This document shows positions 50,532-58,478 of a stretch of DNA of 64,000 nucleotides, piece by piece. Source of the stretch: Rhodopseudomonas_A palustris_F. GTDB lineage: Bacteria; Pseudomonadota; Alphaproteobacteria; Rhizobiales; Xanthobacteraceae. Made by a program: the position numbers and the translations under genes. The notes beneath the pieces were generated by a model. That model had not been told where the DNA came from. It saw only the letters and a program-made list of their open reading frames with translations, and ran no database searches. The stretch covers positions 1,364,001 to 1,428,000 of the forward strand of contig NC_007925.1 of NCBI RefSeq assembly GCF_000013745.1, written 5' to 3'. The stretch's first letter is position 1, and each line of letters opens with the position of its first letter.

Positions 50532-51959
50532 GTGTTCAAATCTCCGAAGGAGTCGCTGGGAGATCTCGGTGCACTTTCTGCTGCCAAGTTGATTGCCGCT
50601 GCGACGGATGTCGCCTTGGTGGTCGACGGACACGGCGTGATTCTCGACGTGGCGTTCAACAAGGACGAATTGGCTCTCGAATTGGACGGCCAGGGGCGCT
50701 GGCTGGGCGCGAAATTGGCCGACGTCGTCACCTCCGATACCCAGATGAAAGTCAGGGAGCTGCTGCAGGACGCCGCGGAGCGCGGGACCTCAAGCTGGCG
50801 GCAGGTCAACCATCCCTCGCCCGGCGGCGAGGACGTTCCGGTGCTTTATTCGGCGGTGGACTACGGCCGGGGCAACCGGCTGGTGGTGATGGGCCGCGAC
50901 CTGCGGCAACTCGCCGTGATGCAGCGTCGTTTGGTCAACGCCCAGCAGTCGATGGAGCGCGACTACATCAAGCTGCGGCACGCCGAAACCCGCTATCGCC
51001 TCTTGTTTCAGGTCTCTTCGGAGGCGGTCATGATCGTTGACTCCAGCAGCGAGACGATCATCGACGCCAATCCGGCGGCGCTGGCGCTGTTCGATCAAAG
51101 CGCGCCGCAGATGTTGAATTCGTCTTTTCCCAGCCATTTCAACGGCGCCAGCTCGCAGGCCATCTCCAATCTGCTGGCCGACGTCCGCGCCACCGGCCGC
51201 GACAATCGGGCCCGCGTTCACGCCGCGAACGGCCCGCGCGATTGCGACGTCTCGGTGTCGTTGTTCAGGCAGGAAAATTCGACGCTGTTCTTGATCCGAT
51301 TGTCGTCCTATTCGACGATGCCGGAAGCCGGCGGCTTGAAGGCCACGGCGATGCTGCTGAATTTCTTCGAATCCGCCGCCGATGGTCTGGTCATCACCCA
51401 GTATGACGGCCGGATCGTGAAGGCCAACCTTGCATTTCTGGAGATGGCGCAGCTGGGAAATGCCGAGCAGTCCCGCGGCGAATCGCTGGATCGCTGGCTC
51501 GGGCGCACTGGCGTCGATTTCAGCGTGGCCTTGGCCAATCTGCGGCAGAGCGGATCGATCAAGCTGTTCACCACGGTGTTGCGCGGCGAATACGGCGCCA
51601 CCGCCGAGGTCGAGGTGTCGGCAATGTCGCTCACCGACAGCGAGGACAAGCCGAGTTTCGGCTTCGCGATCCGCAACGTCGAAAAGCGGCTATCGGCCGC
51701 CACCACCTCAAAGCGCGAGTTGCCGCGCTCGGTGGCGCAGCTCACCGAACTGATCGGCCGCGTGCCGCTGCGCGATCTGGTGCGGGAGACCACGGACGTG
51801 ATCGAGAAGCTGTCGATCGAGGCGGCGCTGGAATTGACCGGCGACAATCGCGCGTCGGCGGCTGATATGCTCGGCCTCAGCCGGCAGAGTCTTTACGTGA
51901 AATTGCGGCGTTACGGCCTCGCCGAACACGCGCCGGAAGGTGAGGGCGCCAATGACTAA
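50532..51959 (+). CDS. ppsR1: PpsR/CrtJ-type repressor, first copy (PpsR1 position)
   Basis: A transcription regulator of photosynthesis genes: an N-terminal PAS-like region, a Q-linker-like helix (MQRRLVNAQQSMERDYIKLRHAETRYRLLF written in two parts around residue 130), two further PAS domains, and a C-terminal Fis-type HTH (AADMLGLSRQSLYVKLRRYGL). The GTG at 50532 gives 475 residues, the usual PpsR length; a CTG at 50523 is better spaced from GGAGG, and an upstream ATG at 50418 would overlap the puf hairpin. Only one Cys remains (about residue 238); the HTH-proximal Cys of Rhodobacter PpsR is Ser here (EKLSIEAALELT). It overlaps bchG. Confidence 0.9.
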   Translation: MFKSPKESLGDLGALSAAKLIAAATDVALVVDGHGVILDVAFNKDELALELDGQGRWLGAKLADVVTSDTQMKVRELLQDAAERGTSSWRQVNHPSPGGEDVPVLYSAVDYGRGNRLVVMGRDLRQLAVMQRRLVNAQQSMERDYIKLRHAETRYRLLFQVSSEAVMIVDSSSETIIDANPAALALFDQSAPQMLNSSFPSHFNGASSQAISNLLADVRATGRDNRARVHAANGPRDCDVSVSLFRQENSTLFLIRLSSYSTMPEAGGLKATAMLLNFFESAADGLVITQYDGRIVKANLAFLEMAQLGNAEQSRGESLDRWLGRTGVDFSVALANLRQSGSIKLFTTVLRGEYGATAEVEVSAMSLTDSEDKPSFGFAIRNVEKRLSAATTSKRELPRSVAQLTELIGRVPLRDLVRETTDVIEKLSIEAALELTGDNRASAADMLGLSRQSLYVKLRRYGLAEHAPEGEGAND

Positions 51960-52863
51960 CGCGCCGATCGGAAGCACCATGGCCATGCGTCCCGCGCCCT
52001 CGGCGATCCTCGAGGTGCTGCACCCGATCACCTGGTTTCCGCCGATGTGGGCGTTCGCCTGCGGCGTGGTGTCGTCGGGGGTGCCGATCTCCTCGCGGTG
52101 GGTCGAAGTGATCGCCGGCATCGTGCTGTGTGGGCCGCTCTTGGTCGCCACCAGCCAGGTCGTCAACGACTGGTTCGATCGCGACGTCGACGCCATCAAC
52201 GAGCCCGACCGCCCGATTCCGTCGGGACGGATCCCGGGGCGGTGGGGCCTTTATCTGTCGTTCCTGTGGACCGCGGCGTCGCTGCTGCTCGCCAGCCAGC
52301 TCGGCGTCTGGGTATTCGGCGCCGCGGCGTTCGGCCTGGTGCTGGCATGGATCTATTCGATGCCGCCGTTGCGGCTGAAGCAGAACGGTTGGCTCGGCAA
52401 CGGCGCCTGCGCCATCACCTATGAAGGCTTCGCCTGGTTCACCGGCGCCGCGGTGATGCTCGGCGGCTTGCCGGGATGGCCGATCGTGACGCTGGCCCTG
52501 CTTTACAGCGCCGGTGCGCACGGCATCATGACGCTGAACGATTTCAAGTCGATCGAGGGCGACATCAAGACCGGTGTGGGCTCGCTGCCGGTCAAGCTCG
52601 GCGTCGACAATGCCGCCCGCGTCGCTTGCGCGGTGATGGCGATCCCGCAGCTGATCGTGATCGCGCTGCTGGTCTCCTGGGATCGACCGATCCAGGCCGG
52701 CATCGTCTGCCTGGTGCTGGCGCTGCAGCTCGGACTGATGGTGCGCTTCCTAGGCAGGCCGGTCGAGCGCGCGACCTGGTTCAGCGGCCTCGGCGTCGCC
52801 CTTTATGTTATGGGCATGATGGCGAGCGCGGTCGCGGTCTCTTCGTTCGGGGGGCCGGCATGA
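51952..52863 (+). CDS. bchG: Bacteriochlorophyll synthase
   Basis: A membrane prenyltransferase that esterifies bacteriochlorophyllide a with geranylgeranyl diphosphate. The 303-residue UbiA-family protein has the substrate motif NDWFDRDVDAINEPDRPIPSG at about residues 69-89 (split: NDWFDRDVDAINE, PDRPIPSG), the second loop DFKSIEGDIKTGVGSLPVKLG, and about eight to nine membrane helices. It starts at the ATG at 51952, overlapping ppsR1 by 8 bp. First of the bchG-PucC-bchP trio. Confidence 0.95.
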   Translation: MTNAPIGSTMAMRPAPSAILEVLHPITWFPPMWAFACGVVSSGVPISSRWVEVIAGIVLCGPLLVATSQVVNDWFDRDVDAINEPDRPIPSGRIPGRWGLYLSFLWTAASLLLASQLGVWVFGAAAFGLVLAWIYSMPPLRLKQNGWLGNGACAITYEGFAWFTGAAVMLGGLPGWPIVTLALLYSAGAHGIMTLNDFKSIEGDIKTGVGSLPVKLGVDNAARVACAVMAIPQLIVIALLVSWDRPIQAGIVCLVLALQLGLMVRFLGRPVERATWFSGLGVALYVMGMMASAVAVSSFGGPA

Positions 52864-52888
52864 CTTTTGTGGCGATCGGAGCAGCGCA

Positions 52889-54247
52889 ATGACGATGCGA
52901 CCGCTGTCATGGTTCGGCATCGTCCGGATGGGGCTGGTGCAGACTGGGCTTGGCGCCATCGTCGTGCTCACTACCTCGACCCTCAACCGGGTGATGGTGG
53001 TCGAACTGGCGATGCCGGCGATGCTGCCGGGCGCGCTGGTCGCCATTCACTACGCGCTGCAGGCGTTTCGCCCGGCCTGGGGGCACGGCTCCGACCGCGG
53101 CGCCCGGCGCACGCCGTGGATCGTCGGCGGCATGGCGGTGCTGGCATTCGGCGGATTCCTCGCTGCGGTGGCGACCGCCTGGATGGCCACCCAGCCGCTG
53201 TTCGGGGTGGCGCTGGCGATCGTCGCGTTCTGTCTGATCGGCGGCGGAGTCGGCGCGGCCGGCACCTCGCTTCTGGTGCTGCTCGCCAAGCGCACCGATG
53301 AAGGCCGCCGCGCGGCCGCGGCGACCATCGTCTGGGTGATGATGATCGCGGGCTTCATCGTGACCACGGCGGTCGCCGGGCAGATGCTCGATCCGTTCTC
53401 GCCGCTGCGCCTGGTGATGGTGTCGGGCGGCGTCTCGATCGCGGCGATGGTTTTGACCATCGCCGGCGTTTGGGGAATCGAAGGACGGCGGGTCGCCACC
53501 GCCGCAGCGGCGGAGCCGGCCCGGACCGACTCCAAAACCTCGTTCCGCGCAGCATTCGCCGAAGTCTGGGCCGAGCCGCAGGCGCGCCGCTTTGCGATCT
53601 TCGTCTTCATCTCAATGCTGGCCTACAGCGCGCAGGATCTGATCCTGGAGCCTTTCGCCGGCGTAGTGTTCGGCTTCACGCCGGGCGAGACCACCAAGCT
53701 GTCGAGCGTCCAACATGGCGGCACGCTGCTCGGCATGGCGTTGGTGCCGCTGATCGGCGCGGTGTTTCCGAAGTCGCGCGGCAATCTGCAGGTCTGGACC
53801 ATCGGCGGCTGTCTGGCCTCCGCGATGGCGCTGCTCGGCCTTGCCGCCGCCGCCATCGTCGGCCCGTCCTGGCCGTTGCGCGAGACGGTGTTTGCGCTGG
53901 GCGTGACCAACGGCGCCTACGCCGTGGCGGCGATCGGCTCGATGATGGCGCTGGTCAGCGCCGGCGGCGAGCATCGCGAGGGCGTGCGCATGGGATTGTG
54001 GGGCGCGGCGCAGGCGCTGGCCTTCGGGCTCGGCGGGTTTGCCGGCACGCTGGCCAGCGATGTCGCGCGGTATTTCCTGTCGTCGCCGGCGCTATCCTAC
54101 TCCACCGTATTCACGAGCGAAGCGGGGCTTTTCATTCTGTCCGCAATCATGGCGGTGTGGGTCCATCGCGCGCAGGCCAAAGCCACCCAACGTCGCGGCG
54201 ATGTTGGCGAACTCTCCACAGCAGCAGTCGCCGGGGGACTGAGATGA
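52889..54247 (+). CDS. PucC/BCH2-family major facilitator protein
   Basis: A 452-residue protein with about twelve membrane helices of the BCH2/PucC/LhaA family, implicated in light-harvesting complex assembly or pigment transfer. It opens MTMRPLSWFGIVRMGLVQTG and has VMVVELAMPAMLPGALVAIHYALQAFRPAWGHGSD (written in two pieces across residues about 35-70), typical of the family. The position between bchG and bchP equals that of orf428 in Rhodobacter. Which LH complex it serves cannot be told; lhaA is usually next to puhA, which is outside this window. Confidence 0.88.
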   Translation: MTMRPLSWFGIVRMGLVQTGLGAIVVLTTSTLNRVMVVELAMPAMLPGALVAIHYALQAFRPAWGHGSDRGARRTPWIVGGMAVLAFGGFLAAVATAWMATQPLFGVALAIVAFCLIGGGVGAAGTSLLVLLAKRTDEGRRAAAATIVWVMMIAGFIVTTAVAGQMLDPFSPLRLVMVSGGVSIAAMVLTIAGVWGIEGRRVATAAAAEPARTDSKTSFRAAFAEVWAEPQARRFAIFVFISMLAYSAQDLILEPFAGVVFGFTPGETTKLSSVQHGGTLLGMALVPLIGAVFPKSRGNLQVWTIGGCLASAMALLGLAAAAIVGPSWPLRETVFALGVTNGAYAVAAIGSMMALVSAGGEHREGVRMGLWGAAQALAFGLGGFAGTLASDVARYFLSSPALSYSTVFTSEAGLFILSAIMAVWVHRAQAKATQRRGDVGELSTAAVAGGLR

Positions 54248-55446
54248 CGGAAAATCGAGAACTCTTTGATGTCGTCGTGGTCGGCGGCGGTCCCGCGGGA
54301 GCGACGGCGGCGCACGATTTGGCCAAGGACAGCCGCAAGGTGCTGCTGCTCGATCGGGCCGGCCGCATCAAGCCCTGCGGCGGCGCGATCCCGCCACGGC
54401 TGATCCGCGACTTCAACATTCCCGACCACATGATCGTCGCCAAGATCAATTCGGCGCGGATGGTGTCGCCGTCCGATCACCGCGTCGATATGCCGATCGA
54501 CGGCGGTTTCGTCGGAATGGTCGATCGCGCGGTGTTCGACGAGTGGCTGCGCAAGCGCGCCGCCGACGGCGGCGCCGAACGGCGAACCGGTCTTTACAAG
54601 CGCCTCGAGCACGAAGACGGCGGCACCACGCTGGTGCATTACGACGAACGTTCGTCGGATGGCACGATGGTGGAGAAGACCGTCCGCACCCGCGCCGTGA
54701 TCGGCGCCGACGGCGCATTGTCGGCGGTGGCACGGCAGTGCATTCCCGATGCCGACAAGATGCCGTTCGTGTTCGCCTATCATGAGATCGTACGGGCGCC
54801 GAAAAACGCCGACGGGCTGTACGATGCGGAGCGTTGCGACGTCTATTACCGGGGCACGGTGTCGCCGGATTTCTACGGCTGGGTATTCCCTCATGGCGAC
54901 ACGGTCAGCGTCGGCACCGGCTCGGCGCACAAAGGGTTTTCGTTGCGGGAGTCGGTCGGCGCGCTGCGCGACGCCGCGGGGCTGAGCGACGTCGAGACGA
55001 TCCGCAAGGAAGGCGCGCCGATTCCGCTGCATCCGTTGCCGCGTTGGGATGACGGACGCAACGTGCTGTTGGCCGGCGATGCCGCCGGCGTCGTGGCGCC
55101 GGCGTCGGGCGAAGGCATCTATTATGCGATGCTGGGCGGCCGTCTGGCTGCGGATGCGATCGATCAGTTCCTGGAAACCGGCGACGTCGCCGCGCTGGCC
55201 ACCGCCCGCAAGCGCTTCATGCGCGCCAACGGCACGGTGTTCTGGATCCTCGGCCTGATGCAGAAATATTGGTACTCGAACGACAAGCGCCGCGAGCAGT
55301 TCGTCAGCATCTGTCGCGACCGCGACGTCCAGAAGCTGACTTGGGACGCCTATATGAACAAGAAGCTAGTGCGCGCCAAACCGATCGCGCATGTCCGGAT
55401 CTTCTTCAAAAATCTCGCGCATATGACGGGGTTGGCTTCGGCATAA
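54244..55446 (+). CDS. bchP: Geranylgeranyl reductase
   Basis: Reduces the geranylgeranyl tail of bacteriochlorophyll to phytyl. The 400-residue flavoprotein has VVVVGGGPAGATAAHDLAKD at about residues 10-29, KPCGGAIPPRLI at about 43, GWVFPHGDTVSVGTG at about 217 and VLLAGDAAGVVAPASGEGIYYAMLGG at about 276 (FAD-binding end). Its ATG overlaps the PucC-family stop, and its stop overlaps the tspO start by one base. Confidence 0.96.
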   Translation: MTENRELFDVVVVGGGPAGATAAHDLAKDSRKVLLLDRAGRIKPCGGAIPPRLIRDFNIPDHMIVAKINSARMVSPSDHRVDMPIDGGFVGMVDRAVFDEWLRKRAADGGAERRTGLYKRLEHEDGGTTLVHYDERSSDGTMVEKTVRTRAVIGADGALSAVARQCIPDADKMPFVFAYHEIVRAPKNADGLYDAERCDVYYRGTVSPDFYGWVFPHGDTVSVGTGSAHKGFSLRESVGALRDAAGLSDVETIRKEGAPIPLHPLPRWDDGRNVLLAGDAAGVVAPASGEGIYYAMLGGRLAADAIDQFLETGDVAALATARKRFMRANGTVFWILGLMQKYWYSNDKRREQFVSICRDRDVQKLTWDAYMNKKLVRAKPIAHVRIFFKNLAHMTGLASA

Positions 55447-55934
55447 TGGCAGCGCGTAGGAGTTTCTGGAAACCCGTCCTGATTGCGGCCGCGGTCGCAA
55501 CCTGCATTGGAACGATCGGCGGTCTGCTGACCGATACCGGGCTGTGGTATCAGAGCCTGATCAAGCCGTCGTGGCAGCCGCCCGACTGGCTGTTCGGCCC
55601 GGCCTGGACGCTGATTTTCGCGCTCGCGGCGATGTCGGCGATCTATGCCTGGCGCAGCGCCGAAAATGAGTCCCAGCGTCGATGGGTGGTGGCGCTGTTT
55701 GCGCTGAATGGTCTGCTGAACGTGCTGTGGAGCACGCTATTCTTCGTGGTCAAGCGTCCGGACTGGGCGGTGCTCGAAGTGGTGTTGCTGTGGCTGTCGG
55801 TGTTGCTGCCGATCCTGGTGTTCTGGCGCCGGTCGACCACCGCGAGCTACTATCTGGTGCCCTACCTGCTCTGGGTGTCGTTTGCCGCATTCCTCAACCT
55901 CACCGTCGTGCGATTGAATGCGCCGTTCGGCTGA
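55446..55934 (+). CDS. tspO: Tryptophan-rich sensory protein (TspO/CrtK)
   Basis: A 162-residue, five-helix outer-membrane/mitochondrial-type translocator protein that binds tetrapyrroles; in Rhodobacter the homologue (formerly CrtK) dampens photosynthesis gene expression in oxygen. Family pattern: WYQSLIKPSWQPPDWLFGPAWTLIFALAAMSAIYAW (in two pieces, residues about 34-69), then ALNGLLNVLWSTLFF and YLLWVSFAAFLNLTVVRLN. Its start overlaps the bchP stop, so it is a member of the bch operon, a useful hint to a role in tetrapyrrole flux. Confidence 0.93.
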   Translation: MAARRSFWKPVLIAAAVATCIGTIGGLLTDTGLWYQSLIKPSWQPPDWLFGPAWTLIFALAAMSAIYAWRSAENESQRRWVVALFALNGLLNVLWSTLFFVVKRPDWAVLEVVLLWLSVLLPILVFWRRSTTASYYLVPYLLWVSFAAFLNLTVVRLNAPFG

Positions 55935-55979
55935 TGGGGCGGAATTCAGCCGACACCCCACGCTGCGAGATCGTCGGAC

Positions 55980-56249
55980 ATGGCTGAGCTGTTCGCCAAC
56001 GGACACTTCGTCGACCTGATCCTGGTCGTGGTGGTGCTGGAAGCCGCGTTTCTGATCGGCCTATGGCGGTGGAAGCGGCGCGGCGTGCCGCCGGGCGATT
56101 TCTTGCCGAATCTGATCTCCGGAGCGCTGATGCTGCTGGCGCTGCGCCTCACCTTGGCCGGCGGCGGCTGGCAGAGCGCAATCGCCTGCCTGTCGGCGGC
56201 CGGAGTGGCTCACCTGTATGACATCGTCCGACGCTGGCGAAACGGGTAG
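55980..56249 (+). CDS. Small membrane protein downstream of tspO
   Basis: An 89-residue frame with two to three hydrophobic segments (FVDLILVVVVLEAAFLIGLW at about residues 10-29; SGALMLLALRLTLAGGGW at about 46-63; a shorter one near 70) and basic ends. No named family; similar proteins would be expected in related PGCs. It is 45 bp behind tspO and ahead of a bidirectional hairpin, so it is probably the last gene of the bchG-bchP operon. Confidence 0.65.
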   Translation: MAELFANGHFVDLILVVVVLEAAFLIGLWRWKRRGVPPGDFLPNLISGALMLLALRLTLAGGGWQSAIACLSAAGVAHLYDIVRRWRNG

Positions 56250-56303
56250 CGCCGGATGCCGGAACGATCGCGGCTTTTGAGTTGATCCTGCGGCACCAAT
56301 AGA

Positions 56304-56343
56304 CAGGGCGGGATGACGTTTCCAAAAACATCATCCCGCCCTG
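56304..56343. terminator. Bidirectional terminator between small membrane gene and cycA
   Basis: A perfect 13-bp stem, CAGGGCGGGATGA with TCATCCCGCCCTG, around a 14-nt loop, lies between the convergent genes. It should stop the bch operon from one side and cycA from the other. Confidence 0.8.
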
Positions 56344-56372
56344 AAATCAGCTTGTCGCGCGGCTGCGGCCGA

Positions 56373-56816
56373 TTAATTCTTCGCGAAGGTGTCGAGATAG
56401 GCGATGACGTCCTTGCGCTGCTGCTCGTCAGCCAGCTTGAAGGTCATCTTGGTCGAACCAACGGCGAGCTCTGGCTTGCCCTTCTCGGTCAAGAACTTCT
56501 TCAGGAAGGCGTTCGGATCAGGCAGGTACTGCATGACCAACTCGTTGGTCCATACCAAGCCCGCTTCGCCGGCCGCCTTATTGAGCGGAGAATAGGCAAA
56601 GCCCGGAGCGGTGCCCGACTGGCGGCCGATCACGCCGGTCAGCGCCGGGCCGACCAGATTCTTCGCGCCGGGACCGATGCGATGGCAGGTCATGCACTGC
56701 TTGAAAACCTGCTCGCCCTTGGCGGCGTCCTGCGCCGAGGCGACACCCGCCGTCAGCGACCCTGCCGCGACAAGCGCCATGATTGTCAAAATTTTCTTAA
56801 CCACGTTCTTCTCCAT
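56373..56816 (-). CDS. cycA: Cytochrome c2
   Basis: A periplasmic electron carrier between the bc1 complex and the reaction centre. The 147-residue precursor has a signal peptide ending at GVASA (about residue 28), the haem motif CMTCH at about 41-45, GPALTGVIGRQSG, the axial Met in STKMTFKL at about 122, and DVIAYLDTF at the end. Lack of pufC makes it the likely direct donor to the special pair. Its promoter region carries a perfect PpsR box. Confidence 0.93.
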   Translation of the reverse strand: MEKNVVKKILTIMALVAAGSLTAGVASAQDAAKGEQVFKQCMTCHRIGPGAKNLVGPALTGVIGRQSGTAPGFAYSPLNKAAGEAGLVWTNELVMQYLPDPNAFLKKFLTEKGKPELAVGSTKMTFKLADEQQRKDVIAYLDTFAKN

Positions 56817-56896
56817 GATCTCGCATTGGCTCTTCGAACGACTCGGCAGAGAAATGCACCCTAAACAGAAATCATAAAAACCTGTTACTCACGGGC

Positions 56897-56914
56897 TGTA
56901 AAGCCGAATTGACA
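56897..56914. promoter_or_regulatory. PpsR box between cycA and ppsR2
   Basis: A perfect TGT-N12-ACA site 81 bp upstream of cycA and about 155 bp upstream of ppsR2. A second, one-mismatch site (TGT-N12-TCA) lies at 57006-57023, closer to ppsR2. They could give control of cycA and autoregulation of ppsR2. Confidence 0.7.
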
Positions 56915-57070
56915 TGGCACTTTGTGGAATGAAGGATAGAATTCTTGACTCACGACATGGATTTGGCGCAAATCATTCCCGTTTGAGGCCCATAGGGTGC
57001 CTTGATGTCAAGCCGCGTTGTCACTATCTGCACCTAGTCGCAACGCCGAGTGACGTCGGTTGGTTCACAA

Positions 57071-58477
57071 ATGACAGAATCTGGCAAGGCAGTGGCCGAG
57101 ATCGCCACGAGACCAACGGGGCAGCCTGATCTGACCCTGCTGCTGGATATGGACGGAATTATCCGGGACGCGACCCTGTCGGGCGCAATGGCCGGGGAGA
57201 GCATCGACGGTTGGCTCGGGCGGCCTTGGAGCGAGGTTGCCGGCGAGACCGGCGGCGACAAGATCAAGCGGATGGTCGACGACGCCCGCGCGATCGGATT
57301 TTCAGCGTTCCGCCAAATCAATCAAAGGTTTCCCAGCGGCGTTGAAATTCCCATGGAATTCACGACGATGCTGCTCGGCGACCAGGCCGGCATGTTGGTG
57401 CTGGGCAAGAATCTGCAGGCCGTCGCCGAATTGCATGCGCGGCTGATTGCCGCCCAGCAGACGATGGAGCGCGATTATTGGCGGCTGCGCGAGGTCGAGA
57501 CCCGCTATCGGCTGGTGTTCGAGGCCTCGAACGAAGCCGTGGTGATCGTCTCACCGACGGATCTGCGCATCGTCGAGGCCAATCTCGCCGCGGTTCAGGC
57601 CTTGACCGGCTTGCAACGCGGAAACGAAGATCTCGCGGGCCGCGAGTTTTTGCTCGATATCCGCCCGCAGGATCGTGAGGCCGCCCGCGCCATGCTGTCG
57701 CGCGTGCGCGAGCGCGGTAAGGCGTTGAGCATTCTCGTGCATCTGGGACCCTCGGCGCAACCCTGGATGCTGCGTGGCGCGTTGATGCCCTCGGAGCCCG
57801 GGCAGATTTTCCTGCTGCACTTCACGCCGGCCGCGGTGTCCGCGCCGAGCCCTGAGCAGATCGAACATTCGGCGATCAAGGAACTGATCGATCGGGTGCC
57901 CGACGGCTTTGTCGCGCTCGATGCGGCGGGGGGTGTACAGCATGCCAACCAGGCGTTTCTCGATCTGGTGCAGGTCGGAACGAAGGCGGCGGTGATCGGC
58001 GAATCGTTGGCGCGATGGCTTTCCCAGCCGGGTGCGGACTGGAATGCATTGCTATCGCAGCTGCGGCGCTACAAGACCGTTCGATTATTCCGCACCACGC
58101 TTCGCGGCGAACTCGGAAGCGAGACCGAAGTGGAAATCTCCGCCGTCGACGTCGATGGCGACGAGCAAAGCTATGTCGGTGTGCTGCTTCGCAACGTCTC
58201 GCGCCGCTTTAACGACGCCGTGGAAGGGGATTCCCTCCGCATGGCGTTAGGCCCGATCAGCGAGCAGCTTGGCAGATCGTCGCTGCGCAAGCTGGTCAAG
58301 GATACCGTCAGCATCGTCGAACAGCACTACGTCAAAGAAGCGCTGGAACATGCCGGCGGGAACAGGACGGCGACAGCAGAACTGCTGGGATTGAGCCGGC
58401 AAAGCCTTTATGCCAAGCTGAACCGATACGGTCTCGACGACCGCGAAGCGGACACCCAGGATATCTCAGAGGACTGA
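57071..58477 (+). CDS. ppsR2: PpsR/CrtJ-type regulator, second copy (PpsR2, phytochrome partner)
   Basis: A 468-residue PAS-repeat regulator with the same architecture as the copy at 50532 and a Fis-type HTH (TAELLGLSRQSLYAKLNRYGL) at about residues 434-455. The ATG at 57071 is used; a GTG at 57050 is in frame. The protein has no cysteine at all, so the thiol redox switch described for Rhodobacter PpsR/CrtJ cannot operate. It is followed after 1 bp by bphP. In R. palustris, PpsR2 binds BphP1 in a light-dependent way; the same pairing is inferred here. Confidence 0.92.
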   Translation: MTESGKAVAEIATRPTGQPDLTLLLDMDGIIRDATLSGAMAGESIDGWLGRPWSEVAGETGGDKIKRMVDDARAIGFSAFRQINQRFPSGVEIPMEFTTMLLGDQAGMLVLGKNLQAVAELHARLIAAQQTMERDYWRLREVETRYRLVFEASNEAVVIVSPTDLRIVEANLAAVQALTGLQRGNEDLAGREFLLDIRPQDREAARAMLSRVRERGKALSILVHLGPSAQPWMLRGALMPSEPGQIFLLHFTPAAVSAPSPEQIEHSAIKELIDRVPDGFVALDAAGGVQHANQAFLDLVQVGTKAAVIGESLARWLSQPGADWNALLSQLRRYKTVRLFRTTLRGELGSETEVEISAVDVDGDEQSYVGVLLRNVSRRFNDAVEGDSLRMALGPISEQLGRSSLRKLVKDTVSIVEQHYVKEALEHAGGNRTATAELLGLSRQSLYAKLNRYGLDDREADTQDISED

Positions 58478-58478
58478 G

